From the NCBI GenBank assembly GCA_029249345.1, contig JAQWHM010000011.1, positions 62,001 through 126,000 of the forward strand: a DNA stretch of 64,000 nt, read 5' to 3'. Below are positions 35,701 through 44,198 of the stretch, piece after piece (position 1 is the stretch's first letter; each line of letters opens with the position of its first letter). Origin of the DNA: UBA10348 sp002469915 (GTDB taxonomy: Bacteria > Bacteroidota > Rhodothermia > Rhodothermales > UBA10348). Position numbers and translations under genes: made by a program. A model generated the notes under the pieces. That model had not been told where the DNA came from, did not search any database, and worked only from the letters and a program-made list of their open reading frames with translations.

Positions 35701-35863
35701 GGAAACAGACCCAACAAGAGATCGAATTCCGGTCTTCTCTGCAGGTGTCTCGTCTCGATTCAACCTGTTCGGATACACGGTATTGGAAATTTTCTACGCA
35801 CACCCTTTCCAGCGACCCGCAAAAGGAGCCCACTTCGGATTTCAGCTCATTCCGGGCTGGTAG
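32756..35863 (+). CDS. Outer-membrane protein with HExxH peptidase-like domain, WD40-like propeller and barrel
   Basis: A 1035-residue exported protein. A signal peptide ends near DSAEAQ; residues 45-190 look like a gluzincin (MA-type) peptidase domain with HELVH (144-148) and a downstream Glu in LTEGMAEYF; residues 290-590 form a TolB/PD40 propeller with repeats such as SPDGQYVAFLS, WSPDGRSFAF, APDGEHLAFSG, WSPDGKSLAF and SPDGRNLYFIS. The last ~350 residues look like a surface-strand barrel (BamA/TamA-like) ending in FGFQLIPGW. Likely an outer-membrane enzyme or scaffold; substrate unknown. It is a single gene with its own promoter region. Confidence 0.87.
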   Translation: MTTTFRIVPRVILIALFMAGSVLITDSAEAQYFGRNKVQYDDFEFQSFKTDHFEIFFYPEEEEAVGDAARMAERWYQRHSRTFLREFYERKPIILYANDADFHQTNAINGSLGEGTGGVTESLKERVIMPLTGSYKETDHVLGHELVHSFQYDLALSRSDSLRFAFQLVPLWLTEGMAEYFSVGRLDAHTAMWMRDAALRNDLPTIETITRDMSYFPYRYGQAYLAYIGGKYGDAAVANLFKLSGRVGLDSAFVYTLGITADSLSTEWIQTVKDTYLPLTEGRDDSSEAGRLVLSSQMDAGKMNIAPVLSPDGQYVAFLSEKDMFEINLFIADANTGEIVRRMKSRNRDSHYDAIRFIASAGSWSPDGRSFAFITFVDGDNEISIMDWTKGSIQSRFSVEGVSAITNLAWAPDGEHLAFSGMDGGISDLYMLNMASGEVRQLTNDRYADLQPAWSPDGKSLAFTTDRGPEGTNLRTLEFGQERLAIIDTETLEIRVLRPFDGMHHNPQFSPDGRNLYFISNYDGFKDVYRMDLASESVYKLTNLKTGVSGITALSPAMTVAAQSGRMMYSVFGDSEYQVFARESDDLVGELVVPVQEMEASIASVLPPYRGLDEGLVGNYLNDPLTGLPPDQDFSSEAYSPRLKLDFVAPPTVGVSAGGLYGSGVSGGVGFFFSDMLGNHSLTVVAQANGTFKDVGAQAGYLNRENRLNWGGFVGHTPILYGASQWDQPRFDDQTGLPSQVINQYRYRIYIDQLEGMASYPFTATRRVELSGGLTRYGFDYEVDTFYYSAIGVRRVRTDLNSQEPDAVYFAQAGLALVNDYSFFGFTSPIRGGRSRFEVTPFVGSETFFRVQADYRKYVQLSSLTLAFRGLHVGNYGAKESGNSLFTREYLGYANSSGFVRGYSFTSFDDPNECTASATGACAEQERLLGTRVGLASLELRVPLFGTESYGLLNFPYLPTEISFFADGGVSWTAEEAPDLRWETDPTRDRIPVFSAGVSSRFNLFGYTVLEIFYAHPFQRPAKGAHFGFQLIPGW

Positions 35864-35877
35864 GTGCTTCTGTTGGG

Positions 35878-35900
35878 CCTTGAGCACTTAGTGCTCAAGG
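35878..35900. terminator. Hairpin between convergent genes
   Basis: A perfect 10-bp stem (35878-35887 with 35891-35900, TTA loop) exactly between the barrel-protein stop and the phzF stop. No T run on either strand, so it is only a probable bidirectional terminator. Confidence 0.5.
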
Positions 35901-35908
35901 AAACCAGA

Positions 35909-36706
35909 CTAATACATCAATTCGGCTTTCATCACCGTCACGGCCTCGCCACGGAGCAGGACTCGGCCAGCCTTAAGCTCTACCTCCACGTTGCCTCCTC
36001 GTGGAGACACCTGCCGGGCGGTCATCCGAGTTTTACCCAGTTTTTTTGCCCAGTAAGGGGCAAGACAACAGTGAGCGGATCCAGTAACGGGATCTTCCGG
36101 AATGTTGAGTTGGGGTGCAAAGAACCGGGACACAAAATCGAGTCCCTCGGTTTTGGCAGCAGCCGTGACAATAAGACCTCTAACGGGCAATTCTGCGATA
36201 GCCCGCATGTCGGGATTTAAAACCCGGAGTTTTTCTTCGCTGGAAATCTCAACAAAGGCATCCATCCTGTTCATCCCACAAAACAGACTGTGAGCACCGA
36301 TGGCCATCTCGAGCAGTTCGCCAGGGATCTGTCTCATGATGGGCTCCTCCGGAAAGTCCATCTCTAACAATCCATTATGAGCCTGCACCACGCGCAACTC
36401 ACCACTTTTTGTTTGAAAACGGATCGTTGAGTCAGGTGGCACCTTACCTAATTCATACATCAAATGAGCAGACGCCAATGTCGCATGCCCGCATAAATCC
36501 ACCTCAGATACCGGTGTGAACCATCTCAACTGCCAATTGGCTACTCCGAGCTCGACTAGAAAAGCCGTTTCTGCAAGATTCATTTCTCGAGCAACCGCCT
36601 GCATCACTTCATCATCTGGAAATGCGCTGAGAAAGCAAATAGCGGCTGGATTGCCTTTAAAAACCTGCTTGGTGAAAGCATCGACTTGATAGATAATCAG
36701 GCTCAT
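35909..36706 (-). CDS. PhzF-family isomerase
   Basis: A 265-residue PhzF/diaminopimelate-epimerase-fold protein. The family markers are YQVDAFTKQVFKGNPAAI, the catalytic Glu in MNLAETAFLV, LCGHATLASAH and PVTGSAHCCLAPYWA. PhzF homologues catalyse isomerisations such as in phenazine synthesis, but most chromosomal copies, including this one without phenazine genes nearby, have unknown substrates. It converges with the barrel gene and is divergent from pyrD. Confidence 0.93.
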   Translation of the reverse strand: MSLIIYQVDAFTKQVFKGNPAAICFLSAFPDDEVMQAVAREMNLAETAFLVELGVANWQLRWFTPVSEVDLCGHATLASAHLMYELGKVPPDSTIRFQTKSGELRVVQAHNGLLEMDFPEEPIMRQIPGELLEMAIGAHSLFCGMNRMDAFVEISSEEKLRVLNPDMRAIAELPVRGLIVTAAAKTEGLDFVSRFFAPQLNIPEDPVTGSAHCCLAPYWAKKLGKTRMTARQVSPRGGNVEVELKAGRVLLRGEAVTVMKAELMY

Positions 36707-36818
36707 AGGAAACCAATTGACGAAATGATGGATCAGGAATAGCGTATCTTGGTTGAGGCTATGAACCGAGCCTTAAGACGGGCTGAAACACGTTCTCTGA
36801 TTGAAATACACATTCTCA

Positions 36819-37922
36819 ATGTACTCAAAACTGCGCTCTTTGTTGTTTGCTTTGGATGCCGAATCCGCACACTTCATTGGTGCAGGGGCCGCACGATTTG
36901 CTCAGCGGGCCACACCGTTCATGCTCAATTCTATGTTCGAGTATGCTCATCCGAGTTTGCACCAGGAGCTGTTTGGGAAAACATTTTCCAACCCCGTTGG
37001 ATTGGCCGCGGGTTTTGATAAGAATGCCCGCATGATTCCCTTTTTTAAAAAGGCAGGATGTGGTTTTGTAGAAGTCGGGTCAGTAAGTGCCAAAAAGTGC
37101 AAAGGAAACCCTCGTCCTAGAGCATTCAGACTTCCTGATGATCAGGCTTTAATCAACCGCATGGGTCTTAACAATGCCGGTGCCAAGGCTATTCGGCCAA
37201 GATTAGAAAAAGCTGCTGGCCAAATCGCTTTTCCGGTCGCAGTCAACCTGGCCAAAACGCACGATCCCAAGATCGAAGGAAAAGCAGCTATCGAAGACTT
37301 TTGTGAGAGCTTTCGCATTCTTGCTCCCTGGGCTGACTACGTTGCACTCAATATTTCATGTCCCAACACGGCAGAAGGCAAGACCTTTGAGGACCCAAAC
37401 TCATTAGATGAATTGCTTTCGGCCATTATGACCTTGCGCAAAGAACTTGCTCTTGAAGTGCCGGTCGTGGTCAAGTTCTCACCACCCCTTGCAGAGAGCT
37501 TCATTCTGGATAGCTTGTTCGATGAACTAATTCTAGTCTGCCTAGGACACGGTATACACGGATTCATCGCAACGAACACAGCTTCCGACAGAAATGGGCT
37601 GGTAACCTCCAAAGAGCGGATTTCGAAAATTGGAAACGGTGGCCTTAGCGGGCAACCCATTCGGGCCCGTGCCAATGGACTCGTTAAGTATCTCTACCGA
37701 AAGACCTCGGGAAAATTACCAATCATCGGAGTGGGAGGCATTGCAAACGCCGCGCAAGCCTACGAACGCATAAAATCAGGCGCCTCTCTAATTCAGCTGT
37801 ATACCGGGTTAGTCTACCAAGGACCGGGGGTCATACGAGACATTAAAAAAGGATTGGTGAGGCTGATGGAAGAGGAAGGTCACTCTTCTCTTACCCATAT
37901 CGTAGGCATTGAAGCAAAATAG
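36819..37922 (+). CDS. pyrD: Dihydroorotate dehydrogenase (quinone, class 2)
   Basis: Oxidises dihydroorotate to orotate in pyrimidine synthesis, passing electrons to the membrane quinone. At 367 residues it has the N-terminal helical membrane-association segment (MYSKLRSLLFALDAE), GLAAGFDKNARM, the catalytic Ser in ALNISCPNTAE, the KFSPPL and FIATNTASDR sites, and the FMN-phosphate site GVGGI...GASLIQLYTG. I took the ATG at 36819; the frame starts with a TTG six codons earlier. Confidence 0.96.
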   Translation: MYSKLRSLLFALDAESAHFIGAGAARFAQRATPFMLNSMFEYAHPSLHQELFGKTFSNPVGLAAGFDKNARMIPFFKKAGCGFVEVGSVSAKKCKGNPRPRAFRLPDDQALINRMGLNNAGAKAIRPRLEKAAGQIAFPVAVNLAKTHDPKIEGKAAIEDFCESFRILAPWADYVALNISCPNTAEGKTFEDPNSLDELLSAIMTLRKELALEVPVVVKFSPPLAESFILDSLFDELILVCLGHGIHGFIATNTASDRNGLVTSKERISKIGNGGLSGQPIRARANGLVKYLYRKTSGKLPIIGVGGIANAAQAYERIKSGASLIQLYTGLVYQGPGVIRDIKKGLVRLMEEEGHSSLTHIVGIEAK

Positions 37923-37991
37923 CTATCTGGGCCTTGGGTCCTTCTACGCAAGAAAGTCGTATCTATAGGGGAGGAGAGGAAGTAGCGATTC

Positions 37992-38022
37992 TTGTGAATT
38001 GGGGGTCCGTATTCCTACCTTG
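37992..38022 (+). promoter_or_regulatory. Possible Bacteroidota-type promoter of the acyl-CoA ligase gene
   Basis: TTG (37992-37994), 21 bases, then TACCTTG (38016-38022), with the gene ATG 37 bases further on. Close to TTTG/TAnnTTTG, but only by pattern. Confidence 0.35.
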
Positions 38023-38059
38023 ACCTTTAACCAGACAATCATGTTGACATCTAAGAGAA

Positions 38060-39949
38060 ATGGAAGCACTTGTTGATTTCAACACCATTCCAGAGTTGTT
38101 CAATCGGCTAATCGATTATCACATTGGAAAAAATCACGTCGTACTCCGGTACGTAGATAAAGCGTCTAAAGAATGGGTAGACGTAACGTGGCCTGAATTC
38201 AGAGACCGTGTACAGGCAATGGCCGGATACTTGTATTCGCAAGGGATTCGCCCTGGAGACCGAGTAGCTATTTTATCTGAAAACCGTCCAGAATGGGCGT
38301 ATACCGATATGGCAACCCAATTATTGGGTGCCGTTAATGTATCTCTTTACACGACGCTCCCTTCGAAAGAAGTCAGTTACATTATCCACGACTCCGGTGC
38401 TTCTGTCTTCATCGTATCGACAGGAATACAACTTAAGAAGGCCCTGCAGATTTACGATCTGTGCCCGAGGTTGGATCGAATCGTTTCCATGGTTCCATCC
38501 AGAGATGAAGCTCCAGATCATCTCGATCTATTTGACGACGCCATGAGCAATGGCCAAGCTCTATTCCAGGAATACAGGGATGCCATCAAAGCGAACGAAG
38601 CAGCGATCAAACCTAAAGATCTCTCCGTCCTGATCTACACTTCTGGTACAACTGGCAACCCGAAGGGGGTAATGCTAACTCACGCTAATCTCTGTGAAAA
38701 CCTGAAGTCGGCCTTGCAAAGACTCCGGTTTTCTGAAGGAGGTCGACACCTTTCCTTTCTTCCCCTTTGTCATTCATTCGAACGACTTGGCGGATATCTA
38801 GGGACCATTGCTTGCGGCATGATCATATCCTATGCCCGCAGCATCGATACAGTAACACGGGACATATTAGATGTGAAGCCAACCGTACTTCTTTCCGTAC
38901 CACGGCTCTACGAAAAAATCTATAATACCGTCGCAAAAACGGTGGAAGATGGTTCTCCAACAAAGAAAAAAATCTTTGTATGGGCGCAAAAAGTGGGTTT
39001 TGACTACAACACCAAACGGGCCCGGGGACAAAAAATTAGCGGCTTGTTGTCGGTCAAAAATATGTTGGCTCAGAAACTTGTCTTTTCCAAACTAAAACAA
39101 AAATTGGGCGGTGCTATCGAATTCGGTGTCTCCGGTGGAGCTGCACTACCGAAGGTGATCGGTGAGTTCTTCTTTTCAGCAGGTATCACGATTGTTGAAG
39201 GCTATGGCCTGACTGAAACGTCACCCGTATTGTCCATCACCCCATTCACAGACCCGCGATATGGTGCCGTCGGGCACGTCATACCGGCCGTTACCGTGGG
39301 TATTCAAAACGTAGATACAGGCGAAATCATTGGGCAAATGCTCGGTGATAACTACCCAAGCAACCTGACCACGGAAAGTGGAGAAATCGTCGCTAAAGGT
39401 CCCAATATTATGAAGGGATACTGGAATAACGAAGAAGCGACTCGCGAAGCCATCGACCCTGATGGATGGTACCATACGGGAGATATTGGTCGCTTTGATG
39501 ATGGCTTCCTAAAGATTACGGACCGCATCAAACACATGATCGTTTCAGCGGGCGGTAAGAACATTTATCCCGGACCGATCGAGGAAGGATTCAAACACGA
39601 ACCCTGGATTGATCAGATCATGGTAATTGGTGAGGCCAGAGAATATCTGACCGCTATTATTGTGCCACAAGAAGATGTGTTAAGAGGATTTGCAAAAGAA
39701 GAAGGCCTAGATGCTTCCTCTATTGGAGAAATCCTACAGTCCGAAGAAGTAAAGCGCGTATTCAGCCAGATCTTTAAGTCTTATTCCAGACAGGCTGCGG
39801 CCCACGAAAAAATCCGTGATTTTCGTCTTCTACCAACGGCCTTCTCTGTCGAAAACGGGATGATGACACCCACAATGAAGTTGAAACGCAAAGTCATCAA
39901 AGCCAACTTCGAAGATGTCATACAGGAAATGTATGCGAAGGTTATCTGA
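38060..39949 (+). CDS. Long-chain acyl-CoA synthetase (AMP-forming)
   Basis: A 629-residue adenylating enzyme that activates long-chain fatty acids to acyl-CoA. The AMP-binding signature IYTSGTTGNPKGVMLTHANL (about residues 192-211), the later motif GYGLTETSPVLSITP, and WYHTGDIGRFDDGFLKITDR with the adenylation Lys in the C-terminal subdomain are all intact. The length and N-terminal region fit the bacterial FadD15-like group. It appears to be transcribed alone. Confidence 0.94.
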   Translation: MEALVDFNTIPELFNRLIDYHIGKNHVVLRYVDKASKEWVDVTWPEFRDRVQAMAGYLYSQGIRPGDRVAILSENRPEWAYTDMATQLLGAVNVSLYTTLPSKEVSYIIHDSGASVFIVSTGIQLKKALQIYDLCPRLDRIVSMVPSRDEAPDHLDLFDDAMSNGQALFQEYRDAIKANEAAIKPKDLSVLIYTSGTTGNPKGVMLTHANLCENLKSALQRLRFSEGGRHLSFLPLCHSFERLGGYLGTIACGMIISYARSIDTVTRDILDVKPTVLLSVPRLYEKIYNTVAKTVEDGSPTKKKIFVWAQKVGFDYNTKRARGQKISGLLSVKNMLAQKLVFSKLKQKLGGAIEFGVSGGAALPKVIGEFFFSAGITIVEGYGLTETSPVLSITPFTDPRYGAVGHVIPAVTVGIQNVDTGEIIGQMLGDNYPSNLTTESGEIVAKGPNIMKGYWNNEEATREAIDPDGWYHTGDIGRFDDGFLKITDRIKHMIVSAGGKNIYPGPIEEGFKHEPWIDQIMVIGEAREYLTAIIVPQEDVLRGFAKEEGLDASSIGEILQSEEVKRVFSQIFKSYSRQAAAHEKIRDFRLLPTAFSVENGMMTPTMKLKRKVIKANFEDVIQEMYAKVI

Positions 39950-40095
39950 CTCTTAAAGTACCGACCAGTTTGGTCAGATCACCGTTGACGTTCTTAAATC
40001 TTCTATAGAAGAATGTTTAGGACGGCTCTCTTTAAGACCGATTTATCTTGATCGTTCGATTAGTTGTATCCAAATATGATCGGAAGAATCATTCC

Positions 40096-40521
40096 ATGAC
40101 CAAGAATTGCGTTTTTGGCGCGTTTATCGCGATCCTGCTGCTGTCCGGATGTCAAATATTGGGACCAGACTCAGGGGATGTTTCAACGTCCACCTACCCT
40201 AAGGCTCTTGACCTTCCAGCCGCAGATTTTGGAGCCATAATGACTGGTCAACACAAGGCCGGCCGATTCAATCTTACTATCTTTGTCACGGGCATTTCGG
40301 AATGTCCAGAAGACGCCATCTGCATCATAGCGGATCACATCCAGGTGGCTGAATCACCGTTCACAGATGGTTTTTCTTTGATGATCGAAGCGTCAAAACC
40401 ATCTCAGTTTAAGCTAGACGATGAGTTCATACTCTCGATCGAGGTATTGGAAGAAGCATTCCCTGAGAGCCAACAGGCCCAATTTGTTCGCTTACTCGCA
40501 TACTCACCAACTACCGAGTAA
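40096..40521 (+). CDS. Hypothetical lipoprotein (141 aa)
   Basis: A short lipoprotein with signal peptide MTKNCVFGAFIAILL and lipobox LSGC, followed by an acidic mature part. Two cysteines (in SECPEDAICIIAD) may form a disulfide. No family recognised. The ATG at 40096 has GGAAG upstream; the longer reading from 40048 starts with TTG. It converges with feoB, 14 bases apart. Confidence 0.72.
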   Translation: MTKNCVFGAFIAILLLSGCQILGPDSGDVSTSTYPKALDLPAADFGAIMTGQHKAGRFNLTIFVTGISECPEDAICIIADHIQVAESPFTDGFSLMIEASKPSQFKLDDEFILSIEVLEEAFPESQQAQFVRLLAYSPTTE

Positions 40522-40535
40522 TCGTCTAGCAGCAA

Positions 40536-42794
40536 CTATCCGAGTCCAAGAGCTTGACCGCCCTGATAAATCACAAGCGAGAATAGGTAGGCCAATCCGG
40601 TCATATAAAGCCACATAACAGCCGGCCATCTCCAGGTGTTCGTCTCTCGACGTGCAATCGCAAGCGTACTCATACACTGCAGAGCAAGCACGAAAAAGAC
40701 CAAAAGGCTGACAGCCACCAAGGGCGTATACACCGGACTGCCATCAGCGTATCGATCTGCCTTGAGCTTCTCGCGAAGCAACGGGCTGTCTTCATCCACA
40801 TCGCCAACGCTATAAATGGTTGCCAGGGCAGAGATAATGACTTCGCGTGCGGCAAAAGCGGAAACGATGCCAGCGCTAATCTTCCAGTCAAATCCAAGCG
40901 GTCGCATAACTGGTTCAAGTATCTTTCCAATCCGGCCAATAATGCTATGCTCGACCAAGTATCCTGCTTCAGCAGCATCTTGCCGCTGAAAGGTAGCGGC
41001 CATTCTCTCATCTACCGTTATTTCCGCCATCGGCTGCGGCATGCCTGATGCCACGAGGCTGTCGACATGGGCAAAATAGGTGGCCTCTGCCTCGATTCGC
41101 TGCTCGGCGATGGTGGTATCCATTTCAGCAACTGGATATCGGGCCATAAACCAGAGCACGATAGACATACCGAAAATGATTTTACCGGCCCGCACGACAA
41201 AGGCCTTCGACCGATCTATCATCCGCCAAAAAATCTGCTTGAACCGGGGCACCCGATAAGGGGGCAGTTCCATGGCAAAAAAGGACGACTCGCCTTTGAA
41301 TACGATTCGCTTGAGCACGAACGCCGCAACGAAAGCCATGACCGTACCAAGTAGGTACATCGAGAACATGGCCAGCCCCTGGAAAGTGATGATCCCAAAA
41401 ACAGATCCTGTCGGTAAAAATGCAGCTATAAACAGGGTGTAGACGGGTAGTCGAGCCGAACAACTCATGAGCGGCGCTACCATGATGGTGATTAGCCGAT
41501 CCTTAGGGTTGGCCAGCGTACGAGCGGCCATAATACCCGGAATAGCACATGCAAACGAAGACAGAAGAGGGACCACGGATCCACCGCTCAGACCAACCTT
41601 ACTCATGACCCGATCCATAATGAATGCAGAACGAGCCATATACCCCGTGTCCTCCATCAATCCCAGAAAGAAAAACAGAAGCAAAATCTGAGGCAGAAAT
41701 ACGGCTACGTTCCCGACGCCGGCAATGACCCCATCCACCACCATATCCGTAATCCATCCTCCGGGGAAATTGGAGCGTACCAATCCACCTAGATTTACAA
41801 CGCCTCCCTCAATGAGATCCATTACCGGTGTAGCCCAAGTAAAGACGGCCTGAAAAATGAGTAGTAGCAAGAGCCCAAACAACACAGGTCCAAACAGCTG
41901 ATGGGTCAGGACAGCATCAATCTTATCGGAAGTTGTTTTCTGCGAAGGGTCCTTTCTGCGCTCAACACATTGAGCCACAAGCGGACTTAGCCATGAATAC
42001 CGACCAATGACTTCAGCCTGCTGATAAGGCGCTTTCTGAGCATCCAGTTTGTCTCGGATGGCGGCAACTTTTGTGCAGAAAAGGGGAGCTCGCTCCTCCC
42101 AAAACTCCATCATCAAGTCACTAGTCAAGCACTGTAAGACCTCAACAAAGCCCTGGCCTGCTGGAAGTGTAGGCACCTCTGCTTGTAATTCAGCTATCAA
42201 ATCTGCTATCTCTACGTCAACGGCAGGCATAAGAGACCATTGCCGTTCTGCCGGTAAAGGCAGGTCTAGCCGACGCATCTGATACTTGAGCTTACCCAAG
42301 CCATCATTTTGGGAAGCTACCATCGGCACGACGGGCACCCCAAGCTTTTCCTGAAGTAATGGAATATTGATCTGCAACCCAGCCTCTTCGGCCGCATCCA
42401 TCATATTCAGAGCGATAATCACGGGCAGCCCCAAATCTAGCACCTGGGTCGCTAGGTACAAGTTGCGCTCAAGATTACTCGCATCAGCCACGCAGACTAC
42501 TGCATCCGGTCGAGCTTCCCCGGGAAGGTGACCCGAAAGCACGTCGTAAGCGATACGTTCGTCTAAGGATTTAGGACTTAGGCTGTACGATCCTGGCAGA
42601 TCAATTAGTTCAATAGGCCCCTGCGTATGAGAGCCGGGCATTTGACCAATCTTTCGTTCGACCGTAACTCCGGGATAATTGCCAACCTTCTGGCGCATGC
42701 CCGTCAATAAATTGAAAACTGTTGTTTTACCAACGTTTGGGTTTCCAATTAACGCAATGCGTCTTGCAGTAGTATTTGGTACAGATTCTGCCAG
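40536..42794 (-). CDS. feoB: Ferrous iron transporter FeoB (start codon irregular)
   Basis: The GTPase-coupled Fe2+ importer of the inner membrane. G3 (DLPGSYSLSP) and G4 (ALNMMDAAEE) motifs and the C-terminal polytopic region (GGSVVPLLSSFACAIPGIMAART) are clear. The first standard start, TTG at 42707, would cut off the P-loop, yet the frame continues upstream and encodes IALIGNPNVGKTTVFN, so the true protein begins earlier. The frame has no ATG, GTG or TTG between the upstream stop (42840-42842) and 42707. The best guess is a CTG at 42794, one base after the feoA stop, giving 752 residues. It is the last gene of a feoA-feoA-feoB operon. Confidence 0.9.
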   Translation of the reverse strand: MAESVPNTTARRIALIGNPNVGKTTVFNLLTGMRQKVGNYPGVTVERKIGQMPGSHTQGPIELIDLPGSYSLSPKSLDERIAYDVLSGHLPGEARPDAVVCVADASNLERNLYLATQVLDLGLPVIIALNMMDAAEEAGLQINIPLLQEKLGVPVVPMVASQNDGLGKLKYQMRRLDLPLPAERQWSLMPAVDVEIADLIAELQAEVPTLPAGQGFVEVLQCLTSDLMMEFWEERAPLFCTKVAAIRDKLDAQKAPYQQAEVIGRYSWLSPLVAQCVERRKDPSQKTTSDKIDAVLTHQLFGPVLFGLLLLLIFQAVFTWATPVMDLIEGGVVNLGGLVRSNFPGGWITDMVVDGVIAGVGNVAVFLPQILLLFFFLGLMEDTGYMARSAFIMDRVMSKVGLSGGSVVPLLSSFACAIPGIMAARTLANPKDRLITIMVAPLMSCSARLPVYTLFIAAFLPTGSVFGIITFQGLAMFSMYLLGTVMAFVAAFVLKRIVFKGESSFFAMELPPYRVPRFKQIFWRMIDRSKAFVVRAGKIIFGMSIVLWFMARYPVAEMDTTIAEQRIEAEATYFAHVDSLVASGMPQPMAEITVDERMAATFQRQDAAEAGYLVEHSIIGRIGKILEPVMRPLGFDWKISAGIVSAFAAREVIISALATIYSVGDVDEDSPLLREKLKADRYADGSPVYTPLVAVSLLVFFVLALQCMSTLAIARRETNTWRWPAVMWLYMTGLAYLFSLVIYQGGQALGLG

Positions 42795-42795
42795 A

Positions 42796-43020
42796 TCAAC
42801 GAATATCCCGAACGCGTACCATAGCCGCTTCCGTTTTTCTCAAGGACAAATGATATCCCCTTATTTTGAAATCGATGGGGTCTCCCAGTGGAGCAAATCT
42901 AATCAGTTGTATTTCCGTGCCAGGTAGCAGTCCCATCTCAAGCAATCGCAATGGCGGCTGATCTGTTAGCCAACCATCGACTACAGCCATTTCTCCTGGT
43001 TTCAGCTCGTTAAGTGTCAT
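42796..43020 (-). CDS. feoA: Ferrous iron transport protein FeoA
   Basis: A 74-residue SH3-like FeoA domain protein (MTLNELKPGEMAVVDGWL, RLLEMGLLPGTEIQLIRFAPLGDPIDFKIRGYHLSLRK in short units). It partners FeoB in Fe2+ uptake. Its start overlaps the second FeoA-type gene by four bases and its end sits two bases before the likely feoB start, so the operon is tightly coupled. Confidence 0.93.
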   Translation of the reverse strand: MTLNELKPGEMAVVDGWLTDQPPLRLLEMGLLPGTEIQLIRFAPLGDPIDFKIRGYHLSLRKTEAAMVRVRDIR

Positions 43021-43259
43021 AGTCCAGGGGAGGTCGCAAATACTTTCATGGCCACTTCTCTTCGAAGCGCAATTCTACTGGCCTCAATTTTACAAACGAA
43101 GGTATCAGCATTCTTCAACACATGAATGGCATTACCCTCTCTCACACCCAAATCCCGTAGCCTCTGCGCTTCCGACGCGGCCAGCGCGAAGAAGGAAAGG
43201 TGCACAACTAACCCTGCGGCAAAGCTAGTCAGTGGCTGTGGAACGTTAACCGGGCTCAT
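43017..43259 (-). CDS. Second FeoA-domain protein
   Basis: An 80-residue protein with a FeoA-like SH3 core (LRDLGVREGNAIHVLKNADT, IEASRIALRREVAMKVFA). It is the first gene of the feo operon and overlaps the following feoA by four bases. Two FeoA-type proteins before FeoB are seen in some Bacteroidota-group operons. No Fur-type site was recognised upstream, although the intergenic DNA is AT-rich. Confidence 0.85.
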   Translation of the reverse strand: MSPVNVPQPLTSFAAGLVVHLSFFALAASEAQRLRDLGVREGNAIHVLKNADTFVCKIEASRIALRREVAMKVFATSPGL

Positions 43260-43426
43260 AATCCTAATGGTATAGAACGATCTTAGACTGCGTTGAGCAG
43301 TAATTAACCGTGATTACATTTCAAAAGTAAGGTTTATTTAGACTGAATCTAAATAAGGTTTTAAGAAAACGCACCTACATTTGTAAAATAACGGACGTCT
43401 TACTCTTTTATTCGAAAAGCGATCCG

Positions 43427-44194
43427 CTATCTATCTTTTACGCACCGGACTCCAATAGTCGAGGTAGTAATGGTTTTCAGAGTACCTGCACGCCAGTATG
43501 TTCGTGCAACATGGCGCTCGGCTGAAAAGCCACCGCCCCTTGCTAACCGAAGTTCACGTGTGGACAGATCTATCCAGACGGGATTTTCTCCAGGCTCTGG
43601 ATAAGACTCGTAGTACTCCGCTATCCACTCCGCAACATTGCCACCCATATCATAGAGACCAAAAGCGTTTGGTTTCTTAGTGGCAACCGGGAAACTCTCT
43701 GCCAAAGAGTTTACTCTATGACGAACGTACTCATCCATTTCATCTTCTTCGTCTGTGCCCGGATATAGTTGTTTGGTCGCGCCCCCTGCTGCGGCATACT
43801 CCCATTCCTGCTCCGAGGGGAGACGACCACCGATAAATGCGCAGAAGGCCACGGCATCGTCCCACGTCATTCCGCCTGCAGCGCGACTTCCTCGATCCGG
43901 TTGCCCAGAAAGCACTGATACTCGATTGGTTTTGCTTGCAAACCAGTCAAATTGATCTAGCGTCGTTTCGTACTTGGAAATATAAAACGGTTCTAAGGTT
44001 ACCGGATGAGTCGGCATCGCGTCCTCGAGCTCCTCAAAAAAGGTATCCCCCATCACAAAAGAGCCGCCCTCTAATGGCACCCACTCAAACTCAAGTGCTT
44101 TGAGTTCGGTCGCAATTCGAGACGAAGCACATCCACTGACTAACAGAGTAAATAGAAGTAAAATTCGGTGCATCTGGAGCGGGATTGGTGACAT
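43427..44194 (-). CDS. SUMF1 (FGE-like) domain lipoprotein
   Basis: A 255-residue lipoprotein (lipobox LVSGC) with a sulfatase-modifying-factor-type domain: EFEWVPLEGGSFVMGD, ISKYETTLDQF, GRLPSEQEWEYAAAGG, NAFGLYDMGGNVAEW and RLARGGGFSAER. The cysteine pair used by active formylglycine-generating enzyme is absent near RGGGF, so it is more likely a binding or non-FGE member. The ATG at 44194 has GAGGT at a good distance. It lies 168 bases upstream of the feo operon on the same strand. Confidence 0.88.
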   Translation of the reverse strand: MSPIPLQMHRILLLFTLLVSGCASSRIATELKALEFEWVPLEGGSFVMGDTFFEELEDAMPTHPVTLEPFYISKYETTLDQFDWFASKTNRVSVLSGQPDRGSRAAGGMTWDDAVAFCAFIGGRLPSEQEWEYAAAGGATKQLYPGTDEEDEMDEYVRHRVNSLAESFPVATKKPNAFGLYDMGGNVAEWIAEYYESYPEPGENPVWIDLSTRELRLARGGGFSAERHVARTYWRAGTLKTITTSTIGVRCVKDR

Positions 44195-44198
44195 GCAT

